Positions 16,551 to 28,301 of a DNA stretch of 64,000 nt are shown piece after piece. This DNA comes from Parvularcula sp. LCG005 (GTDB lineage: Bacteria; Pseudomonadota; Alphaproteobacteria; Caulobacterales; Parvularculaceae). A program made the position numbers and the translations under genes. The first letter of the stretch is position 1. Each line of letters begins with the position of its first letter. The notes below the pieces were generated by a model. That model was not told the origin of the DNA and made no database searches. It saw only the letters and a list, made by a program, of their open reading frames with translations. The stretch covers positions 620,001 to 684,000 of the forward strand of contig NZ_CP136758.1 in the NCBI RefSeq assembly GCF_032930845.1, given 5' to 3'.

Positions 16551-17396
16551 TCAATCGAGCCCGACCAGACGCCTGATATCGGCGGGCGTGGCACCATCGT
16601 CTCGCAATGTGCGCAGGGCCTTGGCATCGTTGCGCTTGGCAAGCCGCTCGCCCTGATCATCATTGATTAGACGATGATGCTGGTAAAGCGGCGGTGACGC
16701 GCCGAACAGGCGATAGAGCAGCACGTGCAGGTCGGCCGACTGTCGCAGGTCCTCACCGCGAACAATGTGCGTGATGCCCTGCAGGATATCATCATGGACG
16801 GAGGCAAGGTGATAGCTGGTCCCGATATCCTTCCGCCCAAGGATGACATCACCGAAAACCGAAGGGTCAGCTTTGTGTGACACAACGCCGTTTGCGGTCA
16901 CTTCGGACCAGAAGAGCTCAGAAAACTCAGTGCCGAGCCTGTCCTGGCAGGCGGACATCGACAATCGCCATGAATAGGCCGCGCCGGCGGCAAGACGGTC
17001 TTCTTCCTCCTCTTGGGGTAGGGGGCCGCTGGTGAAGCGGGGCGGCAGATCCCCATGGGGGGCGCCCGCAATCTCGTTCACCTCGCGCCGGGTCAGAAAG
17101 CAGCGATAGACAAGACCCGTAGCCGCCAGCGCCGACAGTCGCGCCTCGTACTCGGCGAAATGGTCGGACTGGCGCCGGACGGGCGACTGCCAGTCCAGGC
17201 CCAGCCAGCGCAGGTCTTCGTAAATGGCGTCCTCGAAGACAGGCCGCGCGCGGGTCTGGTCGATGTCTTCGATACGAAGAAGCATCGTGCCGCCCGGCTC
17301 GCTCATGGCCGCTTGCTGAACGCAGAGCGCCGAATAGGCATGGCCCAGATGCAGGTAACCAGTGGGTGAGGGGGCAAAACGGGTAATGAGAGCCAT
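16551..17396 (-). CDS. gluQ: Glutamyl-Q tRNA(Asp) synthetase
   Basis: GluRS paralogue lacking the anticodon-binding half. It charges glutamate onto queuosine in tRNA-Asp. The 281-residue chain has the class I HIGH-like site 'APSPTGYLHLGHAYSA', the substrate segment 'LRIEDIDQTRARPVFEDAI' and the KMSKS-like 'GERLAKRNDAKALR'. Only one Cys remains in the region where the E. coli enzyme binds zinc (YRCFLTR), so the zinc site appears absent, as in many alphaproteobacterial members. ATG 17396 is chosen because GGAAG lies 6-7 bases upstream; ATG 17406 would add four residues. It ends 3 bases from the convergent DnaA-domain gene. Confidence 0.9.
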   Translation of the reverse strand: MALITRFAPSPTGYLHLGHAYSALCVQQAAMSEPGGTMLLRIEDIDQTRARPVFEDAIYEDLRWLGLDWQSPVRRQSDHFAEYEARLSALAATGLVYRCFLTRREVNEIAGAPHGDLPPRFTSGPLPQEEEEDRLAAGAAYSWRLSMSACQDRLGTEFSELFWSEVTANGVVSHKADPSVFGDVILGRKDIGTSYHLASVHDDILQGITHIVRGEDLRQSADLHVLLYRLFGASPPLYQHHRLINDDQGERLAKRNDAKALRTLRDDGATPADIRRLVGLD

Positions 17397-17522
17397 GATG
17401 TCTTCCATGCCGTGTGAACGCAGTGATGAAAAGGTTCGGCCTTGGCCATACGGCCTTTTAGGAATTTTCGGTTACGCCTGTGTCGCGACCCGGTGGACCG
17501 GGCCTTCAGTGAGTTGCGTTTA

Positions 17523-17981
17523 ATGTTCGAGAAGACCGAAATCCGTCGTTCGAAGAAGAAACTGATGGTCCGCCTGACGCTGGCCAATGGCGACATTGTC
17601 GACGGCGACATCTTTGTTGCACGCGATGAGCGCCTGACCGACCTCCTGAACGATGATCGCGCCTTCATTCCGGTCGAAATGACGGAAGGACGGGTCATGG
17701 CGCTGGCCAAGAGCACCATTACGTCGGCTGCGATCGTTGCCGAGCAGGCCCCCCTGTCCGATGAGCCCCACAAGATCCTTCGCGTTGAGCCTGCGGCGAG
17801 CGATGCCGAGGTTCGTCAGGCCTGGATGGCACGGCTGAAAGCCTGTCACCCTGATCGTCTTGCGGCGCTGGGGCTCGATGACGAGATCGTGGTCACCGCC
17901 CGCCGCGTCGCCCAGGAAATCAATGCTGCGTATGATGACATCATGTCGGAGCGGCGTGCTCGGGCAAAATCGGCCGCGTGA
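17523..17981 (+). CDS. J-domain protein with an N-terminal beta-rich domain
   Basis: A 152-residue protein. Residues 1-75 form a predicted beta-rich module (VRLTLANGDIVDGDIFVARDERLTDLLNDDRAFIPVE) recalling the small alphaproteobacterial DUF6812-type domain. Residues 85-150 are a C-terminal J domain with 'HKILRVEPAASDAEVRQAWMARLKACHPDRL' containing the HPD tripeptide needed to stimulate DnaK ATPase, and helix III/IV 'VAQEINAAYDDIM'. It is probably a specialised DnaK co-chaperone whose N-terminal module picks the client. It is divergent from gluQ. The ATG at 17523 has only a weak GTGAG upstream; the frame is open further upstream. Confidence 0.75.
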   Translation: MFEKTEIRRSKKKLMVRLTLANGDIVDGDIFVARDERLTDLLNDDRAFIPVEMTEGRVMALAKSTITSAAIVAEQAPLSDEPHKILRVEPAASDAEVRQAWMARLKACHPDRLAALGLDDEIVVTARRVAQEINAAYDDIMSERRARAKSAA

Positions 17982-18060
17982 TCATTTCCGCCCTCTACAG
18001 ATGAAGGGGCTGACGTTCCCGATGAATTGATGTTAACCTTTCCCATCAGGTGGGGACGGC

Positions 18061-18855
18061 ATGACATTCAAATTTGCAAAAATGATCGGTGTGGCCGCCT
18101 GCGCGGCACTTGGCCTCGCCGCCGTTCCGGCCTGGGCGCAGCTCTCTGTTGCGGATCAGGACCGCTTTGACCGGGTGCGCGCGATGCCGCCGTCGGTCGA
18201 AACCTTTGCCATCTCGCTGCAGGCCCGGGGTAAAAAGTCGGACAGCCGGATGACGTCGGTGGGCCGGGTCAGCCTGTCCCAGGCAGGGGGCAGCGCCAAT
18301 CTTCCCGGCACGCATTGCCGCGCAGACTTCCGGGTCGATGGGCAGGGGGACCAGCAACTCCTTTTTGACACCGACTACGACAGCGCTGCCATTGTCGACT
18401 ATTACGATTTCAAGGCGATGATCTGGGTGGCGCGGTCGGGACAGGACGGACCGTCATTCTCCCAAAACGGACAGGGCGCGGACGGGCACTGCGTTTATCA
18501 GATCTCGATCCTGCCTGAAGCGATGTACCAATATGCGCCAGTCGGCGTGATGGCGTTTGACTCAGGCCAGTGCCGCGGCGGCTCGCTGATAACACAGGCG
18601 CGGGCATTCGATGGCGCCGTCGTCGGTCGCTGGCGTCGCCAGGTTGCGAATGACCAGTGGTTTGCGATGGATTTTCTGCCCGCCGATGGCGGCGGGGCCA
18701 ACAATCTCTTTGCGCGCCCCAGTGGCGACCGGACCAAGCCGGTGGAATTTATTGAGACCGCGGGCTGGTCTTATGCTGTTGAAAAGCTGCAGTTGGAAAC
18801 CGAACGCGGCCAGTCGTGCCGCGTCCGCTATGCTGTTTATCGACGCCAGAAATAG
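18061..18855 (+). CDS. Exported protein of unknown function
   Basis: A 264-residue protein with a Sec signal peptide (MIGVAACAALGLAAVPAWA, cleaved before QLSVADQ). The mature part looks beta-rich, with four Cys spaced in pairs (GTHCRADF, DGHCVYQI, SGQCRGG, GQSCRVRY), compatible with two disulfides in the periplasm. No family recognised. AGGTGGGG precedes the start. It is convergent with tldD, six bases apart. Confidence 0.7.
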   Translation: MTFKFAKMIGVAACAALGLAAVPAWAQLSVADQDRFDRVRAMPPSVETFAISLQARGKKSDSRMTSVGRVSLSQAGGSANLPGTHCRADFRVDGQGDQQLLFDTDYDSAAIVDYYDFKAMIWVARSGQDGPSFSQNGQGADGHCVYQISILPEAMYQYAPVGVMAFDSGQCRGGSLITQARAFDGAVVGRWRRQVANDQWFAMDFLPADGGGANNLFARPSGDRTKPVEFIETAGWSYAVEKLQLETERGQSCRVRYAVYRRQK

Positions 18856-18861
18856 GCGGGA

Positions 18862-20277
18862 TCAGGCGCCAGCGCCGCCGACGGTGAGGCGATCGATTTT
18901 CAGACTTGGCTGACCCACCCCGACAGGCACACCTTGGCCGGCCTTGCCGCAGACACCGATACCGGGATCCAGTGAGAAATCGTTGCCGACCATCGAGACG
19001 CGTTTGAGGACGGTCGGGCCGTCGCCAATGAGGGCGCAGTTTTTGAGCGGACGTCCGAGCTTGCCGCCTTTGATCTCGTAAGCCTCGGTGCAGTTGAACA
19101 CGAACTTGCCGGAGGTGATGTCGACCTGACCGCCGGAGAAATTGACGGCGAAGACGCCGTCCTTGACGCTCTCGATCAACTCCGCCTGGCTGTGCTTGCC
19201 GCCTTCCATATAGGTATTGGTCATCCGCGGCATGGGCGAGTGCTCATAGCTTTCGCGACGGCCATTGCCGGTGGGCTCCACACCCATCAGCCGCGCATTC
19301 AGCCGGTCCTGCATGAAGCCTTTCAGGACCCCATCCTCGATCAGCACATTACGCGATGTCGGCGTGCCCTCATCATCGATGGTGAGAGAGCCGCGACGAC
19401 CTTCGATCGTACCATCGTCGATAACGGTCACGCCATCCGCAGCGACTTTCTCATTGAGAAGCCCGGCGAAGGCCGACGTCTTCTTGCGATTGAAGTCACC
19501 TTCAAGCCCGTGGCCGACAGCTTCGTGCAGCAGGACACCGGTCCAGCCCGAGCCGAGCACGACTTCGGTTTCGCCAGCCGGGGCAGGGACAGCTTCAAGA
19601 TTGACCAGCGCCATGCGCAGGGCTTCATCCACCTGCGACTGCCAGAAATCGGGCTGCATATAATCTGTGTAGAGGCGACGACCGCCGGCACCGGTGGAGC
19701 CGCCTTCCTGCCGGTCGCCTTCGCCAGCCGTGACCGAGACATTGAGTCGCACAAGCGGGCGAATGTCGCGAACGATCAAACCACCCGGACGCATGATCTC
19801 AACAATCTCCCACGTGCCCGACAGGCTGGCCGAGACCTGACGAACCCGGGAATCCTTGTCGCGGGCATAAGCGTTGATCTGCTCAAGCAGTTTGACCTTG
19901 TCGGCAAACGGTACGGCATCGAGGGGATTGTCATCTGTATAGAGGTGACGATTGGTGCCGCGAGGGCCCGCCGCCAGTGTGCCATCATGCCCCGTCTTCA
20001 CCGCCTGGACTGACTGAGCGGCCCGTTTGATGGCCGCTTCGTTCAGTTCCGAAGAGTGTGCGTAGGCGCTTGTCTCGCCCAGGACCGCCCGCAGGCCAAA
20101 GCCCTGGCTGACGTCATAACTGGCGGATTTCAGGCGGCCATCATCGAAAACGAAGGCCTCGGACTGGGAATATTGGAGATAGAGCTCGCCGTCATCGCAA
20201 CCGTTCAGGGCATTGTCGACAATGCGTTGGGTGGCTGCGGCGTTGAGGTCAGTGCGGTCAAAAAAGCTGGCTGTCAT
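18862..20277 (-). CDS. tldD: Metalloprotease TldD
   Basis: A 471-residue TldD of the TldD/TldE (PmbA) protease pair, which in E. coli is involved in microcin B17 maturation and CcdA turnover. The zinc-binding motif 'LLHEAVGHGLEGD' (HExxxH) is intact near residue 254. 'SGGQVDITSGKFVFNCTEAYEIKGGKLGRPLKNC' is the conserved C-terminal region. No tldE is in the window. The position divergent from ctaC is the usual alphaproteobacterial arrangement. Confidence 0.95.
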   Translation of the reverse strand: MTASFFDRTDLNAAATQRIVDNALNGCDDGELYLQYSQSEAFVFDDGRLKSASYDVSQGFGLRAVLGETSAYAHSSELNEAAIKRAAQSVQAVKTGHDGTLAAGPRGTNRHLYTDDNPLDAVPFADKVKLLEQINAYARDKDSRVRQVSASLSGTWEIVEIMRPGGLIVRDIRPLVRLNVSVTAGEGDRQEGGSTGAGGRRLYTDYMQPDFWQSQVDEALRMALVNLEAVPAPAGETEVVLGSGWTGVLLHEAVGHGLEGDFNRKKTSAFAGLLNEKVAADGVTVIDDGTIEGRRGSLTIDDEGTPTSRNVLIEDGVLKGFMQDRLNARLMGVEPTGNGRRESYEHSPMPRMTNTYMEGGKHSQAELIESVKDGVFAVNFSGGQVDITSGKFVFNCTEAYEIKGGKLGRPLKNCALIGDGPTVLKRVSMVGNDFSLDPGIGVCGKAGQGVPVGVGQPSLKIDRLTVGGAGA

Positions 20278-20445
20278 GGGTATCTACCTAAGCATATGAG
20301 GGCGCCACGCCTAGGCCTGATCGCTATTCCTTCAAATTAGGTAACGCTTAATTCAACATGCGGCGCTTCAACCTGTTGATGCCCAGGATGATCCGGCGCA
20401 TAAGCGCGTCCAAATATTGATTCACCGCAACGAAGCGACCCTCTG

Positions 20446-24338
<3,893 letters not shown>

Positions 24339-24346
<8 letters not shown>

Positions 24347-24545
24347 ACACGATAAAGACGATCACTACCAAGTCCCGGGCGAGGGTGTGCCGACAGGCGA
24401 GAGCTATGAGATGACGCCCGAGGAAAAAAAGGCCCGTGCCCGGCGTAATATCGCGATCGCGGTCGGTGTCCTTGCCTTTGTGGTGATTGTCTACTCGACG
24501 ACCTTGCTTCGCATGACACAGAATATGGGAGGAGCCGCTGGCTGA
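24339..24545 (+). CDS. CoxF-like small membrane protein of the oxidase cluster
   Basis: A 68-residue protein with a hydrophilic acidic N terminus (MAEHDKDDHYQVPGEG), a charged stretch (MTPEEKKARARRN) and one C-terminal transmembrane helix (IAIAVGVLAFVVIVYSTTLL). A small protein of this design sits between ctaB and ctaG in many alphaproteobacterial oxidase clusters and is annotated CoxF; its role is presumed to be assembly. It overlaps ctaB by 8 bases and ctaG by one base. Confidence 0.75.
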
Positions 24546-25123
24546 TGGGTGATCGGAATTCCAGAACTGCACTTGTGATTGTCGGCGTTGTCGCCTGCAT
24601 GGTTGGACTGTCCTATGCGGCCGTGCCGCTCTACAAGACATTCTGCCAGATCACCGGCTGGGGCGGCACGACACAGCGGGCCGTCGCCGTGTCGGAAGAC
24701 GTTCTGGAGCGCAAGATCACCGTCCGCTTTGACGGCTCAATCTCGAACAACATACCGTGGACGTTCAAGCCGTCGCAGGTCTCCCAGACCATGCATGTGG
24801 GCGAGACCGGGCTTGCTTTTTATACGGCCGCCAACAACGCCGACTATCCGGTGATCGGGACGGCAAGTTTCAACGTGCAGCCCGCCAAAGCCGGTGAGTA
24901 TTTCATGAAGGTGGAATGCTTCTGCTTCACCGAACAATTGCTTGAGCCCGGCGAGAGTGTTCAGATGCCTGTGACCTATTTCATCGATCCTGCGATGGAC
25001 AAGGACAAGCAGATGGATGACGTGCGCGAAATTACCCTCAGCTACACGTTCTATCGCAATGAAGTGGCTGAAAAGAAGATGGCCGCCCAAGCCGCGGCAA
25101 AAGTCGAAACCGTCGCCAACTGA
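24545..25123 (+). CDS. ctaG: Cytochrome c oxidase assembly protein CtaG/Cox11
   Basis: Membrane-anchored copper chaperone that delivers copper to CuB of subunit I. The 192-residue protein has one N-terminal helix (ALVIVGVVACMVGLSYAAVPLY), the conserved 'FCQITGWGGTTQ', and the periplasmic Ig-like domain with the copper motif 'VECFCFTEQLLEPGE' (CFC) and 'MPVTYFIDP'. Its stop codon lies in a hairpin shared with the convergent sufE. The ctaE (subunit III) gene that usually follows is not here. Confidence 0.96.
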   Translation: MGDRNSRTALVIVGVVACMVGLSYAAVPLYKTFCQITGWGGTTQRAVAVSEDVLERKITVRFDGSISNNIPWTFKPSQVSQTMHVGETGLAFYTAANNADYPVIGTASFNVQPAKAGEYFMKVECFCFTEQLLEPGESVQMPVTYFIDPAMDKDKQMDDVREITLSYTFYRNEVAEKKMAAQAAAKVETVAN

Positions 25124-25135
25124 CGATCAGTTGGC
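25115..25135. terminator. Bidirectional hairpin containing both ctaG and sufE stop codons
   Basis: Perfect 9-bp stem GCCAACTGA / TCAGTTGGC with a CGA loop. The ctaG TGA and the opposing sufE TGA form the top of the two arms. No T tract on either side. The spacing leaves no other room for a terminator. Confidence 0.5.
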
Positions 25136-25540
25136 AATGGCTTCGGCCGTGTCCCGAATTTTTGCAATCATGCTGACCACGCCATTGGCCCGCTGCGGCG
25201 TAATGTGATCGTTGAGATCCAGCGCCTTGAGCTTGGCCTCCGCATCAATGCCGAGGATTTCGCCGGGCGTCTTACCGGAATAGAGCGACAGGATCAGCCC
25301 CACCAGCCCCTTCACAATAGCCGCATCGCTGTCCCCGCGCAGCACCAGCGCATCTCCGTCACGCTCGATGACCAGCCACACCTGACTGGCGCAGCCGCGT
25401 ACGCGATTGGTTTCATTGCGTTCTGTGTCGCTGAGGGGTGCCAATTGCCCGCCCAGATCGATGAGGTAGCGATACCGCTCGTCCCAGTCATCGATGAAGG
25501 CGAAATCGGCGGCAATGTCGTCAAAGGCTGGCTGTGTCAT
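25127..25540 (-). CDS. sufE: SufE family Fe-S cluster sulfur acceptor
   Basis: Accepts persulfide sulfur from the cysteine desulfurase SufS for Fe-S cluster assembly. From ATG 25540 the protein is 137 residues, the normal SufE length. It has the active-site segment 'NRVRGCASQVWLV' (catalytic Cys) and 'RGDSDAAIVKGLVGLILSLYSGKTPGEIL'. The C terminus 'LTPQR'-like region is 'HITPQRANGVVSMIAKIR'. An upstream extension of the frame lies over a terminator and is not coding. No suf operon is nearby, which is common for this gene. Confidence 0.93.
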   Translation of the reverse strand: MTQPAFDDIAADFAFIDDWDERYRYLIDLGGQLAPLSDTERNETNRVRGCASQVWLVIERDGDALVLRGDSDAAIVKGLVGLILSLYSGKTPGEILGIDAEAKLKALDLNDHITPQRANGVVSMIAKIRDTAEAIAN

Positions 25541-25557
25541 ACCCCTGACATAGAGAA

Positions 25558-25583
25558 GGGGCGCCTTCGATAAAAGACGCCCC
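25558..25583 (-). terminator. Terminator-like hairpin after the 25608 gene
   Basis: On the minus strand GGGGCGTCTTT pairs with an opposing GAAGGCGCCCC arm (11 bp with two G-T wobbles, 4-base loop), followed by CTTCTCT. It lies 24 bases after the stop of the upstream minus-strand gene and 18 bases before the sufE start. Confidence 0.55.
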
Positions 25584-25607
25584 CACCGTAATTTATACGC
25601 CCGATGA

Positions 25608-26567
25608 TCAGCCGCCAGACCCGGCGCCGGCGGGCCAGCCCACGCATTGGGAAATGTCCTGAAGACCATGGGTGCCGATGCAGAACGCTTCCTCATAGGG
25701 GGTCCGCGTGGCGGCAATGCACTGGTCAAGGTTCAGCTTGGCGTTCACGAAACACTTCGACTGGGTCTTGGAAATGGCATAGCCGTTCAGCTGCCCTTCG
25801 GTCAGATCACCGACCGCATATCGCGCGCCGAGCAGGAGGGCGCGGGTCATTGTCGCACCGGAATGCTCGTCGGGCACCGCAACGGCGTCGAGATTGGACC
25901 AGACATCGGACCAGGTCGGGTCGGACACCAGATTGGGCCGGGTCGTACCGGATTTCGACAGGATCACGGGGCGGGGCGGCAGCAGGGGCCAGGCGCGACT
26001 ATCAGCCCAGGTCACAGCACCGCGCACCCGGCTCATGCCGTCCTGCGCCAGCTTCTTGCGGGCCCAGGCCTGTTCCTGCAGCACATACGCTTCCTGGATA
26101 TAGAGCTCTCCCAGCGCGCCGATTCGCGTTGCATCGCGGGCGGTCATGGCCATGATCGCGTTGATCGCCTCATCGGCGCCTTCAAGGTCGCGTACCGTCG
26201 CGGGATTGTCGCGCAGCTGGATCAGAAACTCTTCGCGGTTCTTGTCCCGGCGTGTCTTCGATTCGATCGCGGCGGCAAAGGTCGGAGAGTCAGCGGCAAC
26301 GAGGGCGGCATAAGCGATATAGGCGCGGCCCATTTCCTCAGGTTCGTACGAAGCAAGCCTGTTATGCGCGTCCCGAATCGCCTTCTCATTCTTTACGGCA
26401 GCAGTCTCGATCGCATCGATATCGCGCCGGAGCAGGACATAGGGAGCTGCAGCGTTGTCCAACAGGGTATTTTCAGCAACGGCCGGTACCGTCTCATCAT
26501 CCCCGGCCCACGCCATGGCGGCAAACAAGCCCATTGCCCCGGCAACCAGCGTTGCGCGTCGTTTCAT
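25608..26567 (-). CDS. Exported protein of unknown function
   Basis: A 319-residue protein with a signal peptide (MKRRATLVAGAMGLFAAMAWA, cleavage before GDDE). The mature chain is alpha-helical and Ala/Arg-rich in its first half (e.g. AIRDAHNRLASYEPEEMGRAYIAYAALVAADS). The C-terminal part has three Cys (SKCFVNAKLNLDQCIAATR..EEAFCIGTHGLQDISQCVGW gives four in all) likely forming disulfides. I do not recognise the family; similar Cys-ended exported proteins are common in Caulobacterales-like genomes. The second of two close ATGs (26567) is chosen: GGAGG is 6 bases upstream of it but directly abuts the first. Confidence 0.7.
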   Translation of the reverse strand: MKRRATLVAGAMGLFAAMAWAGDDETVPAVAENTLLDNAAAPYVLLRRDIDAIETAAVKNEKAIRDAHNRLASYEPEEMGRAYIAYAALVAADSPTFAAAIESKTRRDKNREEFLIQLRDNPATVRDLEGADEAINAIMAMTARDATRIGALGELYIQEAYVLQEQAWARKKLAQDGMSRVRGAVTWADSRAWPLLPPRPVILSKSGTTRPNLVSDPTWSDVWSNLDAVAVPDEHSGATMTRALLLGARYAVGDLTEGQLNGYAISKTQSKCFVNAKLNLDQCIAATRTPYEEAFCIGTHGLQDISQCVGWPAGAGSGG

Positions 26568-26778
26568 TACCATCCTCCGATACCCTGCCCATGGCCTCAG
26601 ATCAGCCAGAAACGATCTTGTACCATTCGTAACCGAAGAGTTCGAGTTCGCAGGCTCAATCCGTTCAAAATTTAACCCATTGACCAACATGTTGGCTGGA
26701 AAAGCGCCGCCCCGTCCACAGCTTCCACAGCACCCATTCAGGAAGCGTTAAGAATCTTGGCGGTATTATTAACGTATT

Positions 26779-27966
26779 ATGTTCCAGGCGCTTAAAACTT
26801 GCGTTTCCGGGAGCCGTGAGCTCGACGGGATCTGGAGCGGTCCAGGCGATGATGTCATCGCCCTCCACGGGCCAGACGGGCGATTCGTCAAAATTTCCGA
26901 AGCCGCACAGCAGATCTTCGGTGTGCCCGAGGACACGCTTATCGGCATGCGGCTGATGGACGTGTTTGCGCCGGCACATCAGGACCGCCTTTTGGCAGCG
27001 CTGGCCGATGTGGGTCGACCCAATGGCGACGGCACGGGCCGGTTTGAGGCGCGTATCCGGATCAGTGATCGGCTGGGCCCGGCGGTCGAGGTCACGCTGG
27101 CGCGTCTGAAAAACGGCCGGCTCCGCAGTGTCACCCGGAACATCGAGCAGCGTCTTGCGCGCGAAGAAACGATTCGCAAGGAAGGGCGAGAGGCCGTCAG
27201 TCTTGCCGCCCGCCGCAGCGAACAGCTCGCCAATGTCAGCCACGAAATCAGAACGCCGCTTAACGCTGTCATTGGCTTTGCCGATGCACTGTATGCAGAA
27301 CGGTTTGGCCCGCTGGGCAATGACAAATACCGAGACTATGCGCGCGTGATCCAGGAAAGCGGGCAGCACCTTCTGTCGCTCATCACCGACTGGCTCGATC
27401 TGTCCAAGGCCGAGGCCAATGAGACGACGCTGGAAATGGCGCCTGAAGACCCTGGTGCTCTCGTCAATCTGTGTGCGGAGATTATGCGGCTGCGGGCCTC
27501 CGATGCCGGGCTTTACATTGCAACCGAGATTGAACCGGGCCTTGGGCCCGTCATGCTGGATGCCAAGGTCATTCGCCAGATCGTGCTGAACCTTCTGTCC
27601 AATGCCCTGAAATTCACCGAGACCGGCGGCATCACTGCCACTGTTCGGCGCGAGGGCGCGGTGCTGGCGATCAGTGTGATCGATACGGGCGTTGGCATGT
27701 CGCCGGACGACCTGTCCATCGTGGGGCAGCGGTTCAAGCAGGCCCGATCCGAGGGCGTCCGGGGCGCCCGGGGGACCGGCATCGGCCTCTCCCTGTCGAA
27801 AGCGCTGGCCCGCCTCCACGGGGGTGAGCTGAAACTGATGAGCTCGGTTGGGGAGGGGACGACCGCGCTTCTCCGCCTGCCGTTTGAGGCCGCACCGCGT
27901 CAGACCAATCCCTTTCTCGACAACGCACCCAACGTAACGTCCATCGCCAACGCCAAACGCGCGTGA
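26779..27966 (+). CDS. Cytoplasmic PAS-domain sensor histidine kinase
   Basis: A 395-residue soluble kinase. A PAS domain covers about residues 18-120 (DDVIALHGPDGRFVKISEAAQQIFGVPEDTLIGM). A HisKA domain has the phosphoacceptor in 'LANVSHEIRTPLNAVIGFADAL'. The HATPase_c domain has the N box 'NLLSNALKFTETG', G1 'DTGVGMSPDDL' and G2 'RGTGIGLSLSKALA'. No transmembrane helix is visible. It belongs to the PleC/DivJ-type HisKA kinases abundant in alphaproteobacteria. There is no adjacent response regulator, so the partner is elsewhere. The TGA overlaps the start of the DUF1491 gene. The region upstream is AT-richer (TATTATTAACGTATTATG). Confidence 0.88.
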   Translation: MFQALKTCVSGSRELDGIWSGPGDDVIALHGPDGRFVKISEAAQQIFGVPEDTLIGMRLMDVFAPAHQDRLLAALADVGRPNGDGTGRFEARIRISDRLGPAVEVTLARLKNGRLRSVTRNIEQRLAREETIRKEGREAVSLAARRSEQLANVSHEIRTPLNAVIGFADALYAERFGPLGNDKYRDYARVIQESGQHLLSLITDWLDLSKAEANETTLEMAPEDPGALVNLCAEIMRLRASDAGLYIATEIEPGLGPVMLDAKVIRQIVLNLLSNALKFTETGGITATVRREGAVLAISVIDTGVGMSPDDLSIVGQRFKQARSEGVRGARGTGIGLSLSKALARLHGGELKLMSSVGEGTTALLRLPFEAAPRQTNPFLDNAPNVTSIANAKRA

Positions 27967-28301
27967 CCGGACGGCTGCGCAGTGATGTGCTGGTCGGCGC
28001 GATCGTCAGGACAACTCAGTCCAAATTCGCCTTCGCCTATGTCCGCCATCGCGGCCACGATGCGGGCGGCGTCATCCATCTGATCATCGAGGAAGATGGC
28101 GGCTACGCGCACTATGCCGAAACCCAGACGGCCGATGGCGCGCTGGCATGGCGGTGCCAAAAGCGACAGGCGGACATCCGCGATATCGATGCCCGGCTGG
28201 AAAAAGAGAAATCGTTCGATCGCGATCTGTGGATCATCGAGCTTGAGGGCGGTGTTACGCTATCGGACCTGCCTGGCGTGCTGCTGGACGACGGGCGTTA
28301 A
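27963..28301 (+). CDS. DUF1491 family protein
   Basis: A 112-residue protein matching the alphaproteobacterial DUF1491 pattern: an N-terminal 'VLVGAIVRTTQSKFAFAYVRHRGHDAGGVIHLIIEE', a middle aromatic strand, and the C-terminal 'FDRDLWIIELEGG'. Function is unknown; members are often next to PAS kinases or cell-cycle genes. It is translationally coupled to the kinase (four-base overlap). Its stop codon shares the TTAA palindrome with the stop of the opposing DUF2336 gene. Confidence 0.82.
   Translation: MTGRLRSDVLVGAIVRTTQSKFAFAYVRHRGHDAGGVIHLIIEEDGGYAHYAETQTADGALAWRCQKRQADIRDIDARLEKEKSFDRDLWIIELEGGVTLSDLPGVLLDDGR

Noticed and set aside
19192-20013. 273-residue plus-strand open frame opposite tldD
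   Set aside because: Antisense of TldD including its zinc motif; no recognisable domain.
26748-26779. CtrA-like site (TTAA-N7-TTAA) before the PAS kinase gene
   Set aside because: The two TTAA elements at this place are separated by far more than 7 bases; TTAA near starts at 5430, 18033 and 59720 also lacks a proper second half.
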